Below are positions 34,078-42,713 of a stretch of DNA of 64,000 nucleotides, piece after piece. The stretch is from Psychrobacillus sp. FSL K6-4046 (lineage in GTDB: Bacteria > Bacillota > Bacilli > Bacillales_A > Planococcaceae). The translations under genes and the position numbers were made by a program. Numbering within the stretch: the stretch's first letter is position 1; each line of letters begins with the position of its first letter. The notes beneath the pieces were generated by a model, which searched no databases, was not told where the DNA came from, and saw nothing but the letters and a program-made list of their open reading frames with translations. The stretch lies in contig NZ_CP152020.1 of the NCBI RefSeq assembly GCF_038624605.1, positions 3,589,312 to 3,653,311 of the forward strand. The letters are read 5' to 3'.

Positions 34078-34892
34078 ATAAGCTCCTCTTTTCTATTGAT
34101 AGGTGTAGGATTAATAATCTCAGCTTTAGGACCGGTTTGTTTGAACCATTGGTAAAAAAGAATAATAATTAATCCTATCTCAATAGCGTCCCCACCGTAA
34201 TACATAATCATCCCTCCCATTTCTGCTTCTGTTTTCGAAATACCAATTGGAGGGTTTGCATAAATATATTTGGAAAGGATGGCATGACCCGCTAGAGCAA
34301 ATAAAAAAACCACTGATCTATATATATAACTCTTTCTATGAGGTGTTGGGTCAATATATATAATGGAGATTGTAAAAAGGTAGCCGGCTAGAAAAATGTG
34401 TATATGAATGAAGATATAAAGCAAACTATTCTCATGCATCATTTCAAATAAAGGTGTGGTATATAACAACCAAAGTCCACCGACATTTAATATAGATGCA
34501 ACGATTGGGTTTTGAAAAAAGTGAATAAATCTAGTTCGAAGTATTCTAGTAATACTTCGCGAAGTTTTGACCGGCAAAGCCCTAAGAAATAGTGTCATTG
34601 GTGCCGCTAAAGCTAAAAGCAACGGTGCTAGCATCCCTAAAAACAAATGACCAACCATGTGAGCTACAAAGTCTGTATGTGCTTGCTGTGCGAGGGGACC
34701 CGATACAGATATAATTGCTAAAACAATTCCTACTCCCCATAATAGCGTTCTATATTTTGGCCACTTTCGTTTACTTTTATTAGACATATATACGGCTAGT
34801 AAATATAAAAAAAGCATGATTATAAATGGAGCACCTAGTAGTATTTGAGCAATATCGATATTTAAACCACTTTCTTGTTGGTGATGATGCAA
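34074..34892 (-). CDS. ctaG: CtaG (caa3-type) cytochrome c oxidase assembly protein
   Basis: 272 residues with seven hydrophobic helices. Typical CtaG blocks: SGPLAQQAHTDFVAHMVGHL, LGMLAPLLLALAAPMTLFLR, FIHIHIFLAGYLFTISIIYI and AEMGGMIMYYGGDAIEIGLI. It helps assemble cytochrome c oxidase of the caa3 type. The start is TTG 34892 with GGAGGTGATTAGGA upstream; the ribosome site overlaps the DUF2243 stop. The N-terminal HHHQQ may bind metal. Confidence 0.9.
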   Translation of the reverse strand: MHHHQQESGLNIDIAQILLGAPFIIMLFLYLLAVYMSNKSKRKWPKYRTLLWGVGIVLAIISVSGPLAQQAHTDFVAHMVGHLFLGMLAPLLLALAAPMTLFLRALPVKTSRSITRILRTRFIHFFQNPIVASILNVGGLWLLYTTPLFEMMHENSLLYIFIHIHIFLAGYLFTISIIYIDPTPHRKSYIYRSVVFLFALAGHAILSKYIYANPPIGISKTEAEMGGMIMYYGGDAIEIGLIIILFYQWFKQTGPKAEIINPTPINRKEELI

Positions 34893-34894
34893 TC

Positions 34895-35380
34895 CTAATC
34901 ACCTCCACTCTTAGTACTCGTTTGTTTTAATAGAACTAAACCAACGATAATCATTAAAATTGCAGTTATGTTCCAAACTAAGTCATACGGGAGAATATCG
35001 ACATTATAACGAATTTGATGTAAACCCATTAGCTTATGCTGGATCGTACCATCATATAGCTGAAAAACTCCGGCTCCTAAAAAGATGCCTCCTAGCCATC
35101 TTTTTGGCCAAAAAGCCTGGCGTCGATGAAGATCTGCCATTAAAAAAGCCGAGCCCACAGTAGCAAAGAAGCTAAATGCATGGAATAATCCATCGGAAAC
35201 TAAGCCAATATCTGTTGTGGATTTATCATAGAAATGATGCCAATGTAAGATTTGATGGAAAACCACTTCATCTATAAAGGCAACGACTCCTAATCCAAAC
35301 AGTATTCCAGTCCACATATTCTTTTTGGAATAACGTTTTTGATTTTCTTTGGTAGGTGCATTACTTTTTAAAGTAGTCAT
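34895..35380 (-). CDS. DUF2243 membrane protein
   Basis: 161 residues with four helices. It has the family blocks GILFGLGVVAFIDEVVFHQILHWHHFYD, DGLFHAFSF, GAGVFQLYDGTIQHKLMGLH and LPYDLVWNITAI. Conserved His and Asp residues (HQILHWHHFYD) suggest metal or heme binding. DUF2243 and CtaG genes are often adjacent, which suggests a role in oxidase assembly. Start ATG 35380 has AAAGGAGGA upstream. Two nt before ctaG. Confidence 0.88.
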   Translation of the reverse strand: MTTLKSNAPTKENQKRYSKKNMWTGILFGLGVVAFIDEVVFHQILHWHHFYDKSTTDIGLVSDGLFHAFSFFATVGSAFLMADLHRRQAFWPKRWLGGIFLGAGVFQLYDGTIQHKLMGLHQIRYNVDILPYDLVWNITAILMIIVGLVLLKQTSTKSGGD

Positions 35381-35493
35381 GGCGTCCTCCTTTCCCTTGA
35401 ACAAATATATTTTTTTATTTGTAGTTTTTCCCTGAATTCCTGTTCTTAAACAAATAAGCTAACGCTTGGTTTAGACCGACGATTAACCACCCA

Positions 35494-35532
35494 AATAAAA
35501 AAAGATGCAAATGACTATATCATTTACATCTC
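35494..35532 (-). terminator. Terminator of the HTH/F1-beta-like gene
   Basis: On the minus strand AGATGTAAATGA - TATAG - TCATTTGCATCT (one mismatch) then TTTTTTT. Confidence 0.83.
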
Positions 35533-35546
35533 TCACCTATTTTTAT

Positions 35547-36584
35547 TTAGCTCAAGCACCCAATAAACTTTAACTTCTCTACACTTTCCTGATCTTGTTT
35601 TCCTTCTAAAATTGCTTCCACATCATTCAACGTTTGTTCTATAGAAACAACTTCTCCTGGACCAGTGAATTTTTCCGCAACATAGAATGGCTGCGTCAAA
35701 TATGCCTCTAACCTCTCTCCACGATCATAGGTTGTTTGCTCCCCTTCCGGAAGCTTTTGAATCCCATGTACCATTACAATAGAACGTAATTCTCTATAAC
35801 GTCGTAGTAGCTTTTGGGCGCGTTGTCTTAAACCAAAATGACGTTGGTCCACATCCGTTCCCTCCATTATCGATGACGTCGAATAAATGGGATGAATAGC
35901 TGGATACATATGACGAGTTGCAAGGTCTGCATCTAACTGCCAAACCGTTTCTAATGGTCCAAATGGCATTTCTTCATCCACTACATCTCCTGATAAGTCG
36001 ACTAAAATAGTTGTAATACCCTCTATATTGTCCGAAAGAATTTTTTCCTGCAAATCTAATAGTTCCCCCGAAATAATATAGCTTCTATCAGTAATAAAAA
36101 CTGCTTCCCCAGATATGTGTGCGAGCTTTTGATAGGCTTCCTCTATAGAAGTAGTTACAATATCAGCTAACTCCGTGGTCCCCTCTAATTCACTATGCTC
36201 TTCTTTTGGCAATAAAAACACGGAAGTAAAACCACTTTCTTTAAAACGATGCATGAGCTCGGCTAGTATTACTAGCTGTCCCATTCCAGGTCTAGCAACC
36301 AAGCCCGTTGTGCCTCCTTTTACTAATGGCGCAAAAAAGTCCAATGCTTTAATTTGAGTTTCAATCATGTCTTTTTTCTCCCCCCTAATGATTAATTCAT
36401 CTACCGTGCAATTTGCCAAGGAAGCTAAACCAACAAGAGTCTTTACCTCTGCTTTTCCTAAATCGATTTTCCCAGTGCATAAGTTAGAAACTGTAGCAGG
36501 ACGTATTCCAATAGATTTAGCTGCAGTCGTTAGGTTTGGCACCTTTCTTCGAAGTAAAGCAACATTTAATCTTATTTCTTCCAC
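35547..36584 (-). CDS. Xre-type HTH domain fused to a degenerate F1-ATPase beta subunit
   Basis: 345 residues from GTG 36584, with GGGGGGAT 5 nt upstream. Residues 5-65 are a Xre-like helix-turn-helix (LTTAAKSIGIRPATVSNLCT). From about residue 75 the sequence follows F1-ATPase beta: ETQIKALDFFAPLVKGG, a P-loop position reading ARPGMGQL in place of GGAGVGKT, YPAIHPIYSTSS, LLRRYRELRSIVMVHGI and LTQPFYVAEKFTGPGEVVS. The Walker A Lys and Thr are Gln and Leu, so ATP hydrolysis is unlikely. The beta-barrel N-domain is replaced by the HTH. Single gene with its own terminator. Function unknown; perhaps a nucleotide-sensing or F1-contacting regulator. Confidence 0.85.
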   Translation of the reverse strand: MEEIRLNVALLRRKVPNLTTAAKSIGIRPATVSNLCTGKIDLGKAEVKTLVGLASLANCTVDELIIRGEKKDMIETQIKALDFFAPLVKGGTTGLVARPGMGQLVILAELMHRFKESGFTSVFLLPKEEHSELEGTTELADIVTTSIEEAYQKLAHISGEAVFITDRSYIISGELLDLQEKILSDNIEGITTILVDLSGDVVDEEMPFGPLETVWQLDADLATRHMYPAIHPIYSTSSIMEGTDVDQRHFGLRQRAQKLLRRYRELRSIVMVHGIQKLPEGEQTTYDRGERLEAYLTQPFYVAEKFTGPGEVVSIEQTLNDVEAILEGKQDQESVEKLKFIGCLS

Positions 36585-36678
36585 ATTATCCCCCCTCAAT
36601 TACTTTTAATAGTAATTTAAATTACTTTAAAAAGCAATATTATATTTTTATAGGGTAAATTAATTTACGCTATAAAGA

Positions 36679-36740
36679 AACGAGTGCCAGGTTAATCAAC
36701 AATTCTAATTGCTGATTAACCTAGCACTCGTAATTTTTTT
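36679..36740 (-). terminator. Long hairpin after the exported-protein gene
   Basis: CGAGTGCCAGGTTAATC pairs with GATTAACCTAGCACTCG in a stem of over 20 bp (minus-strand T-rich end TTTCTTTA). It closes the three-gene exported-protein cluster. Confidence 0.8.
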
Positions 36741-36741
36741 A

Positions 36742-37683
36742 TTATATTTTTATTTGAACAAGCGATTTGTTAAGCATATATAAAATGGTTTCGTTAAACA
36801 AAGCAGGGCATATTCGAGACATTTCATCTATTGACTTATATTGGATTTCAGCGAATTGTGGGTGCTTTTCAATTCCCCGAAGTATACTTCTCATAGAATC
36901 CGCAGCTTGAGGATTCATTAATATATCGGAAAATGAATTATTAATTGAAAATACGCCATTTGGGATTTCAATCTCTTCAACTAGAATACCTTGTATATTA
37001 GGTGGGTTAAACCAATCTGTAATGGAATAGATATCAACTACCTTTGGTTGATCAGCTCCTACTATCGGATCCACTGTATTATCCTTATCATCTATAGGGG
37101 TTGTTTTCTTTTCTCCTTCCTGATCTGTATTATTAGGATGCTCTTCTTGTTCCCCTTTTCCTTGCTCTTCTTCATTCTCTAATGGAACGTTAGGAGCTTC
37201 TTTCTCTTTTTCCTCCGTTACAGGAGGAATCGGAAGTAATGTTAGTTCATTAGCTTGTCCATCCATTTGAGCCTTTGCGTGTGCAATAATAGCATCCAGG
37301 TTATTCCGAATAACTTTCTCCTGTTCAGAGTTGTCTATTTTCATCTGAGACTTCAAGGACTCAGCATACTCGTTTAGAGATACTATTCTATTTTGTTTTT
37401 CAAGATTAGCAAACGATATTAATTGGTCTGCCGCTTTCTGCATTTCGCTAGATAAAGAAACTTCAAGGTCATTTAAAAGAATTTGTTTTTCCTTTGTAAT
37501 CGCTTGTTCTATATCTGCTACGGAAGCTTCTTTCTTCTTGTTAAACCAATTACTCATCATAAGCGCAATGTCTTGATCAGCAAAAGCGGTTCTAATACCC
37601 CCTCCTATCGCCATAGCAAACAGGATAAGAAAGACAAGGAGAACCACCTTATATTTTTGAACATATTTAGAATATCTCTTCAT
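36742..37683 (-). CDS. Exported N-W-F family protein with acidic linker
   Basis: 313 residues. It has a signal peptide (VVLLVFLILFAMAIGGGIRTAFA), then DIALMMSNWFNKKKEA, then a helical region rich in Gln, Glu and Lys (residues 50-150). A Pro/Glu/Lys-rich linker (TEEKEKEAPNVPLENEEEQG, about 155-205) leads to a folded C-terminal part (SITDWFNPPNIQGILVEEIE ... MSRICPALFNETILYMLNKS). I do not recognise the family. The xxNWFN block just after the signal peptide is shared with the next two genes, so they are distant paralogs. ATG behind a weak GGAGG (about 10 nt). Probably secreted or cell-surface. Confidence 0.72.
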   Translation of the reverse strand: MKRYSKYVQKYKVVLLVFLILFAMAIGGGIRTAFADQDIALMMSNWFNKKKEASVADIEQAITKEKQILLNDLEVSLSSEMQKAADQLISFANLEKQNRIVSLNEYAESLKSQMKIDNSEQEKVIRNNLDAIIAHAKAQMDGQANELTLLPIPPVTEEKEKEAPNVPLENEEEQGKGEQEEHPNNTDQEGEKKTTPIDDKDNTVDPIVGADQPKVVDIYSITDWFNPPNIQGILVEEIEIPNGVFSINNSFSDILMNPQAADSMRSILRGIEKHPQFAEIQYKSIDEMSRICPALFNETILYMLNKSLVQIKI

Positions 37684-37740
37684 TTCACATCCTCCATCTT
37701 AAGGTGTAATCTTCCCTAACCTGGTAACCTTACCGAGTTC

Positions 37741-38514
37741 CTATTCATTTATCCCATTTACTAAATCCTGCATAGAAGTTAACGCTGCTGTCTCTAAATC
37801 TTTGGCAGCTGCTTCTATTGCATCTGTTTGGGTCTGAATCATGAAGTTAGTCATCATTTGTGTCCAAAGCGTAAAGTCTGCTAATTCTTTATCTATTTTT
37901 CCTTTCAAATCATCCGTTTTAGTATCCACATGATTGTCAATGGTAGCCTGAAGACCTGACTTGGAAGCTTCTATTGCTGCTTCTAGCTCAGAAAGTGCTG
38001 CTGTTGTTGCAGCTTCTAATTCAGCATTTAATGTATCTAAAGCAGCAGATCCTTCGGCTATCGTATGTGCCTCCATATCTCTTTCTGCTTTTCGATTTGC
38101 CTCTAACCAGAGAAGACGTATATTCTCTTTTTCTGCCTCATAAATTTTAGTGAACTCAGCATTAGTGTAATTAGTAAGCTCTACTTTTTTCGCCTCTAAA
38201 GCTGCCTTATGCTCTTGCAAGTCTTTATCAATCTTAGAAGCAGCACCTGCAGTAGAGTCTTCTTGAGATTCACCAATCTTATTGGTAGCTTTCGCCTCTA
38301 AAGCCCCGTACTGAGTTGATGCTACTAATGTTTTATCGTCTTGATATCCACCTACCGTCTCATCAAACTCCTCGGTAGCTGCACCAAACTGCGTATTAAA
38401 CCAATTTTGTAGCATTTCTCCAGCATTAGATGCCCCAAATGCAGATCACGCTCCAACAAGTAATGTAACAGCCACTGTTCCTGTTATTATTTTCCCTTTA
38501 ACTGTTTTCATCAT
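37741..38514 (-). pseudogene. Exported N-W-F family helical protein with in-frame TGA in the signal peptide
   Basis: The gene reads ATGATG at 38514 with AAGGGG upstream and gives a good signal peptide (KGKIITGTVAVTLLVGA), then TGA at 38446-38448 (codon 23), then SAFGASNAGEMLQNWFNTQF and 210 more intact codons to 37741. The frame after the stop is clean: an acidic, Ala/Glu-rich coiled-coil protein (for example ALDTLNAELEAATTAALSEL). A sense codon such as TGG or GGA at codon 23 would restore a 257-residue exported protein. It may be a recent nonsense mutation, a sequencing error or readthrough. An internal ATG at 38415 would make a protein without a signal and has no ribosome site. Confidence 0.7.
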
Positions 38515-38555
38515 CCTAAATATCCCCTTTTAGTTAGTAGTAGTTAATAGTTTAT

Positions 38556-38978
38556 TTAAATTCCTTCTAGTACTTTTTTAAACGTATTTTCGATATCTAG
38601 TTCCAGTTGTTCTTCCAGTTCCTTCTCAATAGTTGGTTCATCCAAATTCATGTTTTCAAGATCGCTTACAACTTCACTTAACTCACTCTTAAATTCTCCT
38701 TGTGTTTTTGTAATCTCTTTTTTAGAAAGATAGATTTGTTTTTCTAAAAGGTTTTCTTGAATAGAGTCAGTTAGATACTGTAAAGAGTCTTTAAGAATCA
38801 CTTCATATCCTACTAACGAATTACTAATAGACTCGTCAACCTCTTTTTGTTCCTTCACTTCCTGAACTTTGACAAACCAATTTCCTAGAGAAAAATAGTT
38901 AATACTACTTGCCGAGATGTAGCTAGAACCAACAAAAACCAGTAGTATAAATGTAATAACCACTACTATTTTCCGAAT
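38556..38978 (-). CDS. Exported N-W-F family small protein
   Basis: About 140 residues. The signal-like helix VVVITFILLVFVGSSYISAS is followed by YFSLGNWFVKVQEV, the shared NWF block, and an acidic helical body (ELSEVVSDLENMNLDEPTIE). An ATT codon at 38978 (IRKIVVVIT...) has GGGGGG 7 nt upstream and supplies the basic N-terminus a signal peptide needs; GTG 38963 is the alternative but has no ribosome site nearby. First gene of the exported-protein cluster. Confidence 0.6.
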   Translation of the reverse strand: MRKIVVVITFILLVFVGSSYISASSINYFSLGNWFVKVQEVKEQKEVDESISNSLVGYEVILKDSLQYLTDSIQENLLEKQIYLSKKEITKTQGEFKSELSEVVSDLENMNLDEPTIEKELEEQLELDIENTFKKVLEGI

Positions 38979-39398
38979 TTCACTTCCCCCCAGTCACTTT
39001 CTTCTTTTAAGACAAAAGTACCGTAGACAATGAACCTAATTACTTAATTACCCTCCTTTTCTATAGGTATATAGACTATTTCACCTCTACTTCTGTTAAA
39101 TTTCTTTGCTTTTTAACAGAAGATTAAGATTATTATACTTTTGATTCAATTCATTTCAATCTATTCGATAAAACTTCTTAGAATAATACAAAAATAGTCA
39201 AAATATTCTTATTTTCGACTTAAATAGACAGGCTAATGGAACCTTATATCTCCCTAAAAGGTATTTTTTCATCTAATTTTGATAATTGCTGAAAAATGTA
39301 TATATGTTAACACAAAAAAACTTCAAAAATTTTACATACAGTAAAATTTCCGAAGCTTTTTTGAAGTATAATATTAGAGATAATCTATCTCATTGGTA
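38979..39398. other. Intergenic region upstream of the exported-protein cluster
   Basis: 420 nt, AT-rich. Apart from the terminator at 39313-39357 I see no gene. It should hold the promoter of the cluster, but I could not choose one with confidence. Confidence 0.5.
39313..39357 (-). terminator. Terminator of the downstream GNAT gene
   Basis: On the minus strand CTTCGGAAATTTTAC - TGTAT - GTAAAATTTTTGAAG then seven T. Confidence 0.87.
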
Positions 39399-39917
39399 TT
39401 AAATAGATTCCTCTATTCTTTTGTAATAAAAAATCGTTGCACTCATTTCCCCATTAGCAGATTTGGCATAACCAGGAATCTTGCCAGCCTGTATGTATCC
39501 TAAAGAATTATATAAATTGTTTGAATCATCCCCTTCTCTTGTGTCCAAAACTATTAAGGTTCTACCCTCTCTTGCAGCTCTATTTTCTGCTTTCTCCATT
39601 AGCTGACGTCCTATTCCATTTCTACGGTAATGGGGATGAGTCATGAGTTTAGCGATCTCTGCACGGTGCATACCATTTTGTTTACTGCAGAGGTGGAGCT
39701 GGATACTACCAATAATACGATTATTCCTTTTTGCAACAAACAAGATAACCTCAGGGGTTAAGACGTCTTCCCAATAATCCATGGCATCCGCTAGCTCCAT
39801 TGGAGGCAAAAAGCCAATAGAGGCACCGTCTTCTACCACTTGTATTAGTAGCTCAGAAAGCTCCTCCATATGTTCTACGGTAGATGTTAACTGTTCGATT
39901 TTAACCTCGTTAAACAC
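39399..39917 (-). CDS. GNAT N-acetyltransferase
   Basis: 172-174 residues. GNAT blocks: EVILFVAKRNNRIIGSIQLH, AEIAKLMTHPHYRRNGIGRQLME (acetyl-CoA loop) and LDTREGDDSNNLYNSLGYI. It resembles phosphinothricin/tabtoxin-type acetyltransferases in length and pattern, but this is only a family hint. GAGGGGG lies directly in front of ATG 39923 and 6 nt before GTG 39917, so the GTG is the better start. Confidence 0.88.
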   Translation of the reverse strand: MFNEVKIEQLTSTVEHMEELSELLIQVVEDGASIGFLPPMELADAMDYWEDVLTPEVILFVAKRNNRIIGSIQLHLCSKQNGMHRAEIAKLMTHPHYRRNGIGRQLMEKAENRAAREGRTLIVLDTREGDDSNNLYNSLGYIQAGKIPGYAKSANGEMSATIFYYKRIEESI

Positions 39918-40013
39918 TTTCATCCCCCTCGTAAAATTAAATTTTAAATATTATTCTACAAGACTAGCTTTGTATCCTTCTATTTAGCGTTAACGTATAT
40001 ACGCAACACGTTA

Positions 40014-40652
40014 TTATTGCTGCACATTTTTTATGATAGAAGCATTTTCTACATCTAAAACTAGATCTGCTTGTTCCAATGGCTTTTCTTCCCTTAAGTA
40101 AAACTCTTCACCCTTCCAATATCTCCGCTCATACTTATTTAGTCGTGCTTCCATATCTCCTATATAAGAATCTCGCTTCAACACCCGTACGTTTCGAATC
40201 TCTCTCGGACAATCCAAATAGATTAAATAATCAACAAAACTACGCCATTCCTTGCGTTGAAGGAATACCCCCTCAATTAATAGAACTGTACAGTCCTTCA
40301 GGGGGATATCCTTTGATAAGCACTGATCTTCTAGGGCATTATAAAATTTAAGCTGAAGAACCTTTGCCTTCTCATGAATTGACTTAAACAAGCTTTCCTG
40401 AATGTATAAAGCATCCCATTGCATGCTATAGTATTCATACCATTCTGGTTGCCCGGTGTTATAACGCTTTTCTCGAACTTCTATTAAATCATCAAGGTGG
40501 ATAATAACAATCTTATGACCCGCCTCCTCCAGTTCTTGAGCTAGTTGATCCGTAAAAGTAGTCTTTCCTGCCCCACTTAACCCGTCTACCCCTAAAACAA
40601 AAGGACGGTTTAAGCTTTTTATTTTTGTTAAAATCTGTTGTACGTTAAACAT
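40014..40652 (-). CDS. Uridine-kinase-like P-loop kinase
   Basis: 212 residues. The P-loop GVDGLSGAGKTTF is at residues 21-33, followed by IVIIHLDDLIEVREKRYN and VLLIEGVFLQRKEWR, the order seen in uridine kinase/phosphoribulokinase-type enzymes. The phosphate acceptor is unknown. ATG behind GGAGAA; it overlaps the hydrolase stop by 8 nt. Confidence 0.85.
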   Translation of the reverse strand: MFNVQQILTKIKSLNRPFVLGVDGLSGAGKTTFTDQLAQELEEAGHKIVIIHLDDLIEVREKRYNTGQPEWYEYYSMQWDALYIQESLFKSIHEKAKVLQLKFYNALEDQCLSKDIPLKDCTVLLIEGVFLQRKEWRSFVDYLIYLDCPREIRNVRVLKRDSYIGDMEARLNKYERRYWKGEEFYLREEKPLEQADLVLDVENASIIKNVQQ

Positions 40653-41568
40653 TTTTGGATTCTCCTGTGTTTAATAACTTGATAATAGCATTGGTAACTA
40701 CGTAAGGATCCTCTAAATGAATAGAGTGACCTTTATCTGTTTGGATATGCTCTGTCCTGGCTGTTAACTTGGATAACAAAAGCTGCTGTTGAACCCATCT
40801 TTTCTCGGGATTATTAGAACTTAATACAGTGACAGGCAAGTCATTTAAAAGGGGCTTTGCATTCTTTAATTGATCTGCTGAAATGGCAATATCCCTATAC
40901 TCTTGATAAATCGTTTGATACGCGCCCATTGTATATCCAGTATAATTTAAATAATGATTTTTCTCTCCAGCCAAAAACTTTCTTCCTGCCTTTTTCTTTA
41001 ATATTCTAGGCAGACCAATAAGAGAAGTCACATACCCAAAAGTCGCCAACCGTTTAAATCCTCTGTTTTGGTTACCAGGAGCATACTGGTTCTCATGCAC
41101 AGCATCGACTAGGAGTAGACCCTTCACCTGTTCTGGATACAAACTTGCGTATAGCCTCATGATAAGCCCTCCAAAGGAATGCCCTACTAAAACATAAGGT
41201 GGTTGAAGATCTAACTTTTCCAGCAGCTCCTTTAACTCCTCTACATAATCTAGTGCAGTTAGAGTTTGTCGTCTTGTTTTACTCCACCCGTAATTCCCTC
41301 GATCATAGGACAATACTTTAGCACTCTTAGAAACTTTGGGCTGAATTTCGGACCAGTCAATAGAGATAGAGCCTAATCCCGCTTCTAATATGACTACATC
41401 TGGCCCCTCTCCTTCCAATATAACGTGTATATTAGAGTTCTTAGTTTTAATAATATTGCCTGGAGGATTTATTTTATTTTTGTGATTCATGGTTATATTC
41501 CATATGGTTAATGGAAATAAGGCAATTCCTAAACCCATTCTTAGAAAAGCAGCTAGCATTTTAGTCAT
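40645..41568 (-). CDS. Alpha/beta hydrolase
   Basis: 307 residues. The nucleophile elbow is VLVGHSFGGLIMRLY (Ser), the acid is in LLLVDAVHE or later, and the His is in TDKGHSIHLEDP near the C-terminus. An N-terminal hydrophobic stretch (MLAAFLRMGLGIALFPLTI) looks like a membrane anchor. Substrate unknown. It overlaps both neighbouring genes by 8 nt, so the four-gene set 40014-42713 behaves as one operon. Confidence 0.88.
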   Translation of the reverse strand: MTKMLAAFLRMGLGIALFPLTIWNITMNHKNKINPPGNIIKTKNSNIHVILEGEGPDVVILEAGLGSISIDWSEIQPKVSKSAKVLSYDRGNYGWSKTRRQTLTALDYVEELKELLEKLDLQPPYVLVGHSFGGLIMRLYASLYPEQVKGLLLVDAVHENQYAPGNQNRGFKRLATFGYVTSLIGLPRILKKKAGRKFLAGEKNHYLNYTGYTMGAYQTIYQEYRDIAISADQLKNAKPLLNDLPVTVLSSNNPEKRWVQQQLLLSKLTARTEHIQTDKGHSIHLEDPYVVTNAIIKLLNTGESKNV

Positions 41569-41911
41569 AATTTTTCTCTACCGTTGATATTATTCTTTCA
41601 TCTTTTACTTCTATTAAAAAATTTTCTTGAACATACTCCTTGCCACCATATTGTTCATACCATCCTTTAACGCTTGCAACATGTGGCTGATCACTTCTTA
41701 CTGCAGCCTCTATTTGCAAATATTCCTCGTAGCTGTTATATTCCCAAATGGCAAAAATCTCGACTAAATCGTCTTTTGTTGCCGTCATCCATCTTCCTAC
41801 TAAGCGAGAGCCATGCTTTAACTGATTCGGCAAATTAATTTCGTTGAATAGCTTGTTGAAGCTCTCCACAAATTCTTCCTTTACACGATAATACTTTCTT
41901 CGATAAAACAT
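41561..41911 (-). CDS. NIPSNAP-family (dimeric alpha/beta barrel) protein
   Basis: 116 residues. MFYRRKYYRVKEEFVESFNK at the start and GSRLVGRWMTATKDDLVEIFAIWEYNSYEEY match the NIPSNAP ferredoxin-like fold. No enzyme activity is established for most members. ATG 41911 has AAGGGAG 8 nt upstream. It sits between a GNAT and a hydrolase in the same operon. Confidence 0.8.
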   Translation of the reverse strand: MFYRRKYYRVKEEFVESFNKLFNEINLPNQLKHGSRLVGRWMTATKDDLVEIFAIWEYNSYEEYLQIEAAVRSDQPHVASVKGWYEQYGGKEYVQENFLIEVKDERIISTVEKNYD

Positions 41912-41924
41912 GCCCATCACTCCC

Positions 41925-42713
41925 TTAGCGCTTTGTCCATATAGCTTTCGTATAGGCTAACTTCATCCCTTGACGTTCCATGTTTCGATGACTACTACTT
42001 CCGAAAACAGCCTCACTAGTAATATACTTTGCACCCTGCTCCACCGCTTTCTCTATCCTCTTATTTAGCAGTGCACGTTGCACTCCCATTCCCCGATAAG
42101 CTGGTAGAGTTGCGGCAGCTGCCAAGGTGGCAAGTTCCCCTTCCACATATAAAACTCCAATGCCTACTGGGACATTTTGTCGAAGTGCTAAGTAAAAACT
42201 CCAGCCCGGCACGTCATATAATATTTGGTTGTTTTGCTGTATCCCGTCTTGTATAAAAGTTGGCAGACCGAAAGCATTTACATAGATAGATGAAAACAAG
42301 TCAAATTCATCCTTTTTTAGAGGACGAACTTCGATAGTTGTCGACAAACTTCCACTTTTACTACTAGAGACAGACCTTATAAAGGAGGAATGAAAACCAG
42401 ATTGATAATATTCCATATCTGATAGCTTGCGAAACAGTTGATCAGAACTATTCAGTGGAGTAACCTCTATTCGAAAAGAAACAGATAGCTCCTTATAAAA
42501 GAAAAGGATTTCATCTAAGTATTTTAAATCGTAACTATTTAATCCTCTCACCGTATTAAAAGCAGGTCCCGGTATTTCCTTCACAGCAAAAGCATGGGTA
42601 TTGCCTTTTACTATTCGCTCTGCTCCCATAGGATTATCTGGTAATGATTGAATTGTATTTATTCTAGATGTTAGTGTTTGTATTTCTGCTAATTCCGGTA
42701 TGCTATATTTCAT
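41925..42713 (-). CDS. GNAT N-acetyltransferase (two-domain)
   Basis: 262 residues. An N-terminal domain (residues 1-125) of unclear type is followed by a GNAT domain with LATLAAAATLPAYRGMGVQR (acetyl-CoA loop) and EAVFGSSSHRNMERQGMKLA. First gene of the operon that runs on to the NIPSNAP, hydrolase and kinase genes. ATG with TAGGAGA. Confidence 0.85.
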   Translation of the reverse strand: MKYSIPELAEIQTLTSRINTIQSLPDNPMGAERIVKGNTHAFAVKEIPGPAFNTVRGLNSYDLKYLDEILFFYKELSVSFRIEVTPLNSSDQLFRKLSDMEYYQSGFHSSFIRSVSSSKSGSLSTTIEVRPLKKDEFDLFSSIYVNAFGLPTFIQDGIQQNNQILYDVPGWSFYLALRQNVPVGIGVLYVEGELATLAAAATLPAYRGMGVQRALLNKRIEKAVEQGAKYITSEAVFGSSSHRNMERQGMKLAYTKAIWTKR

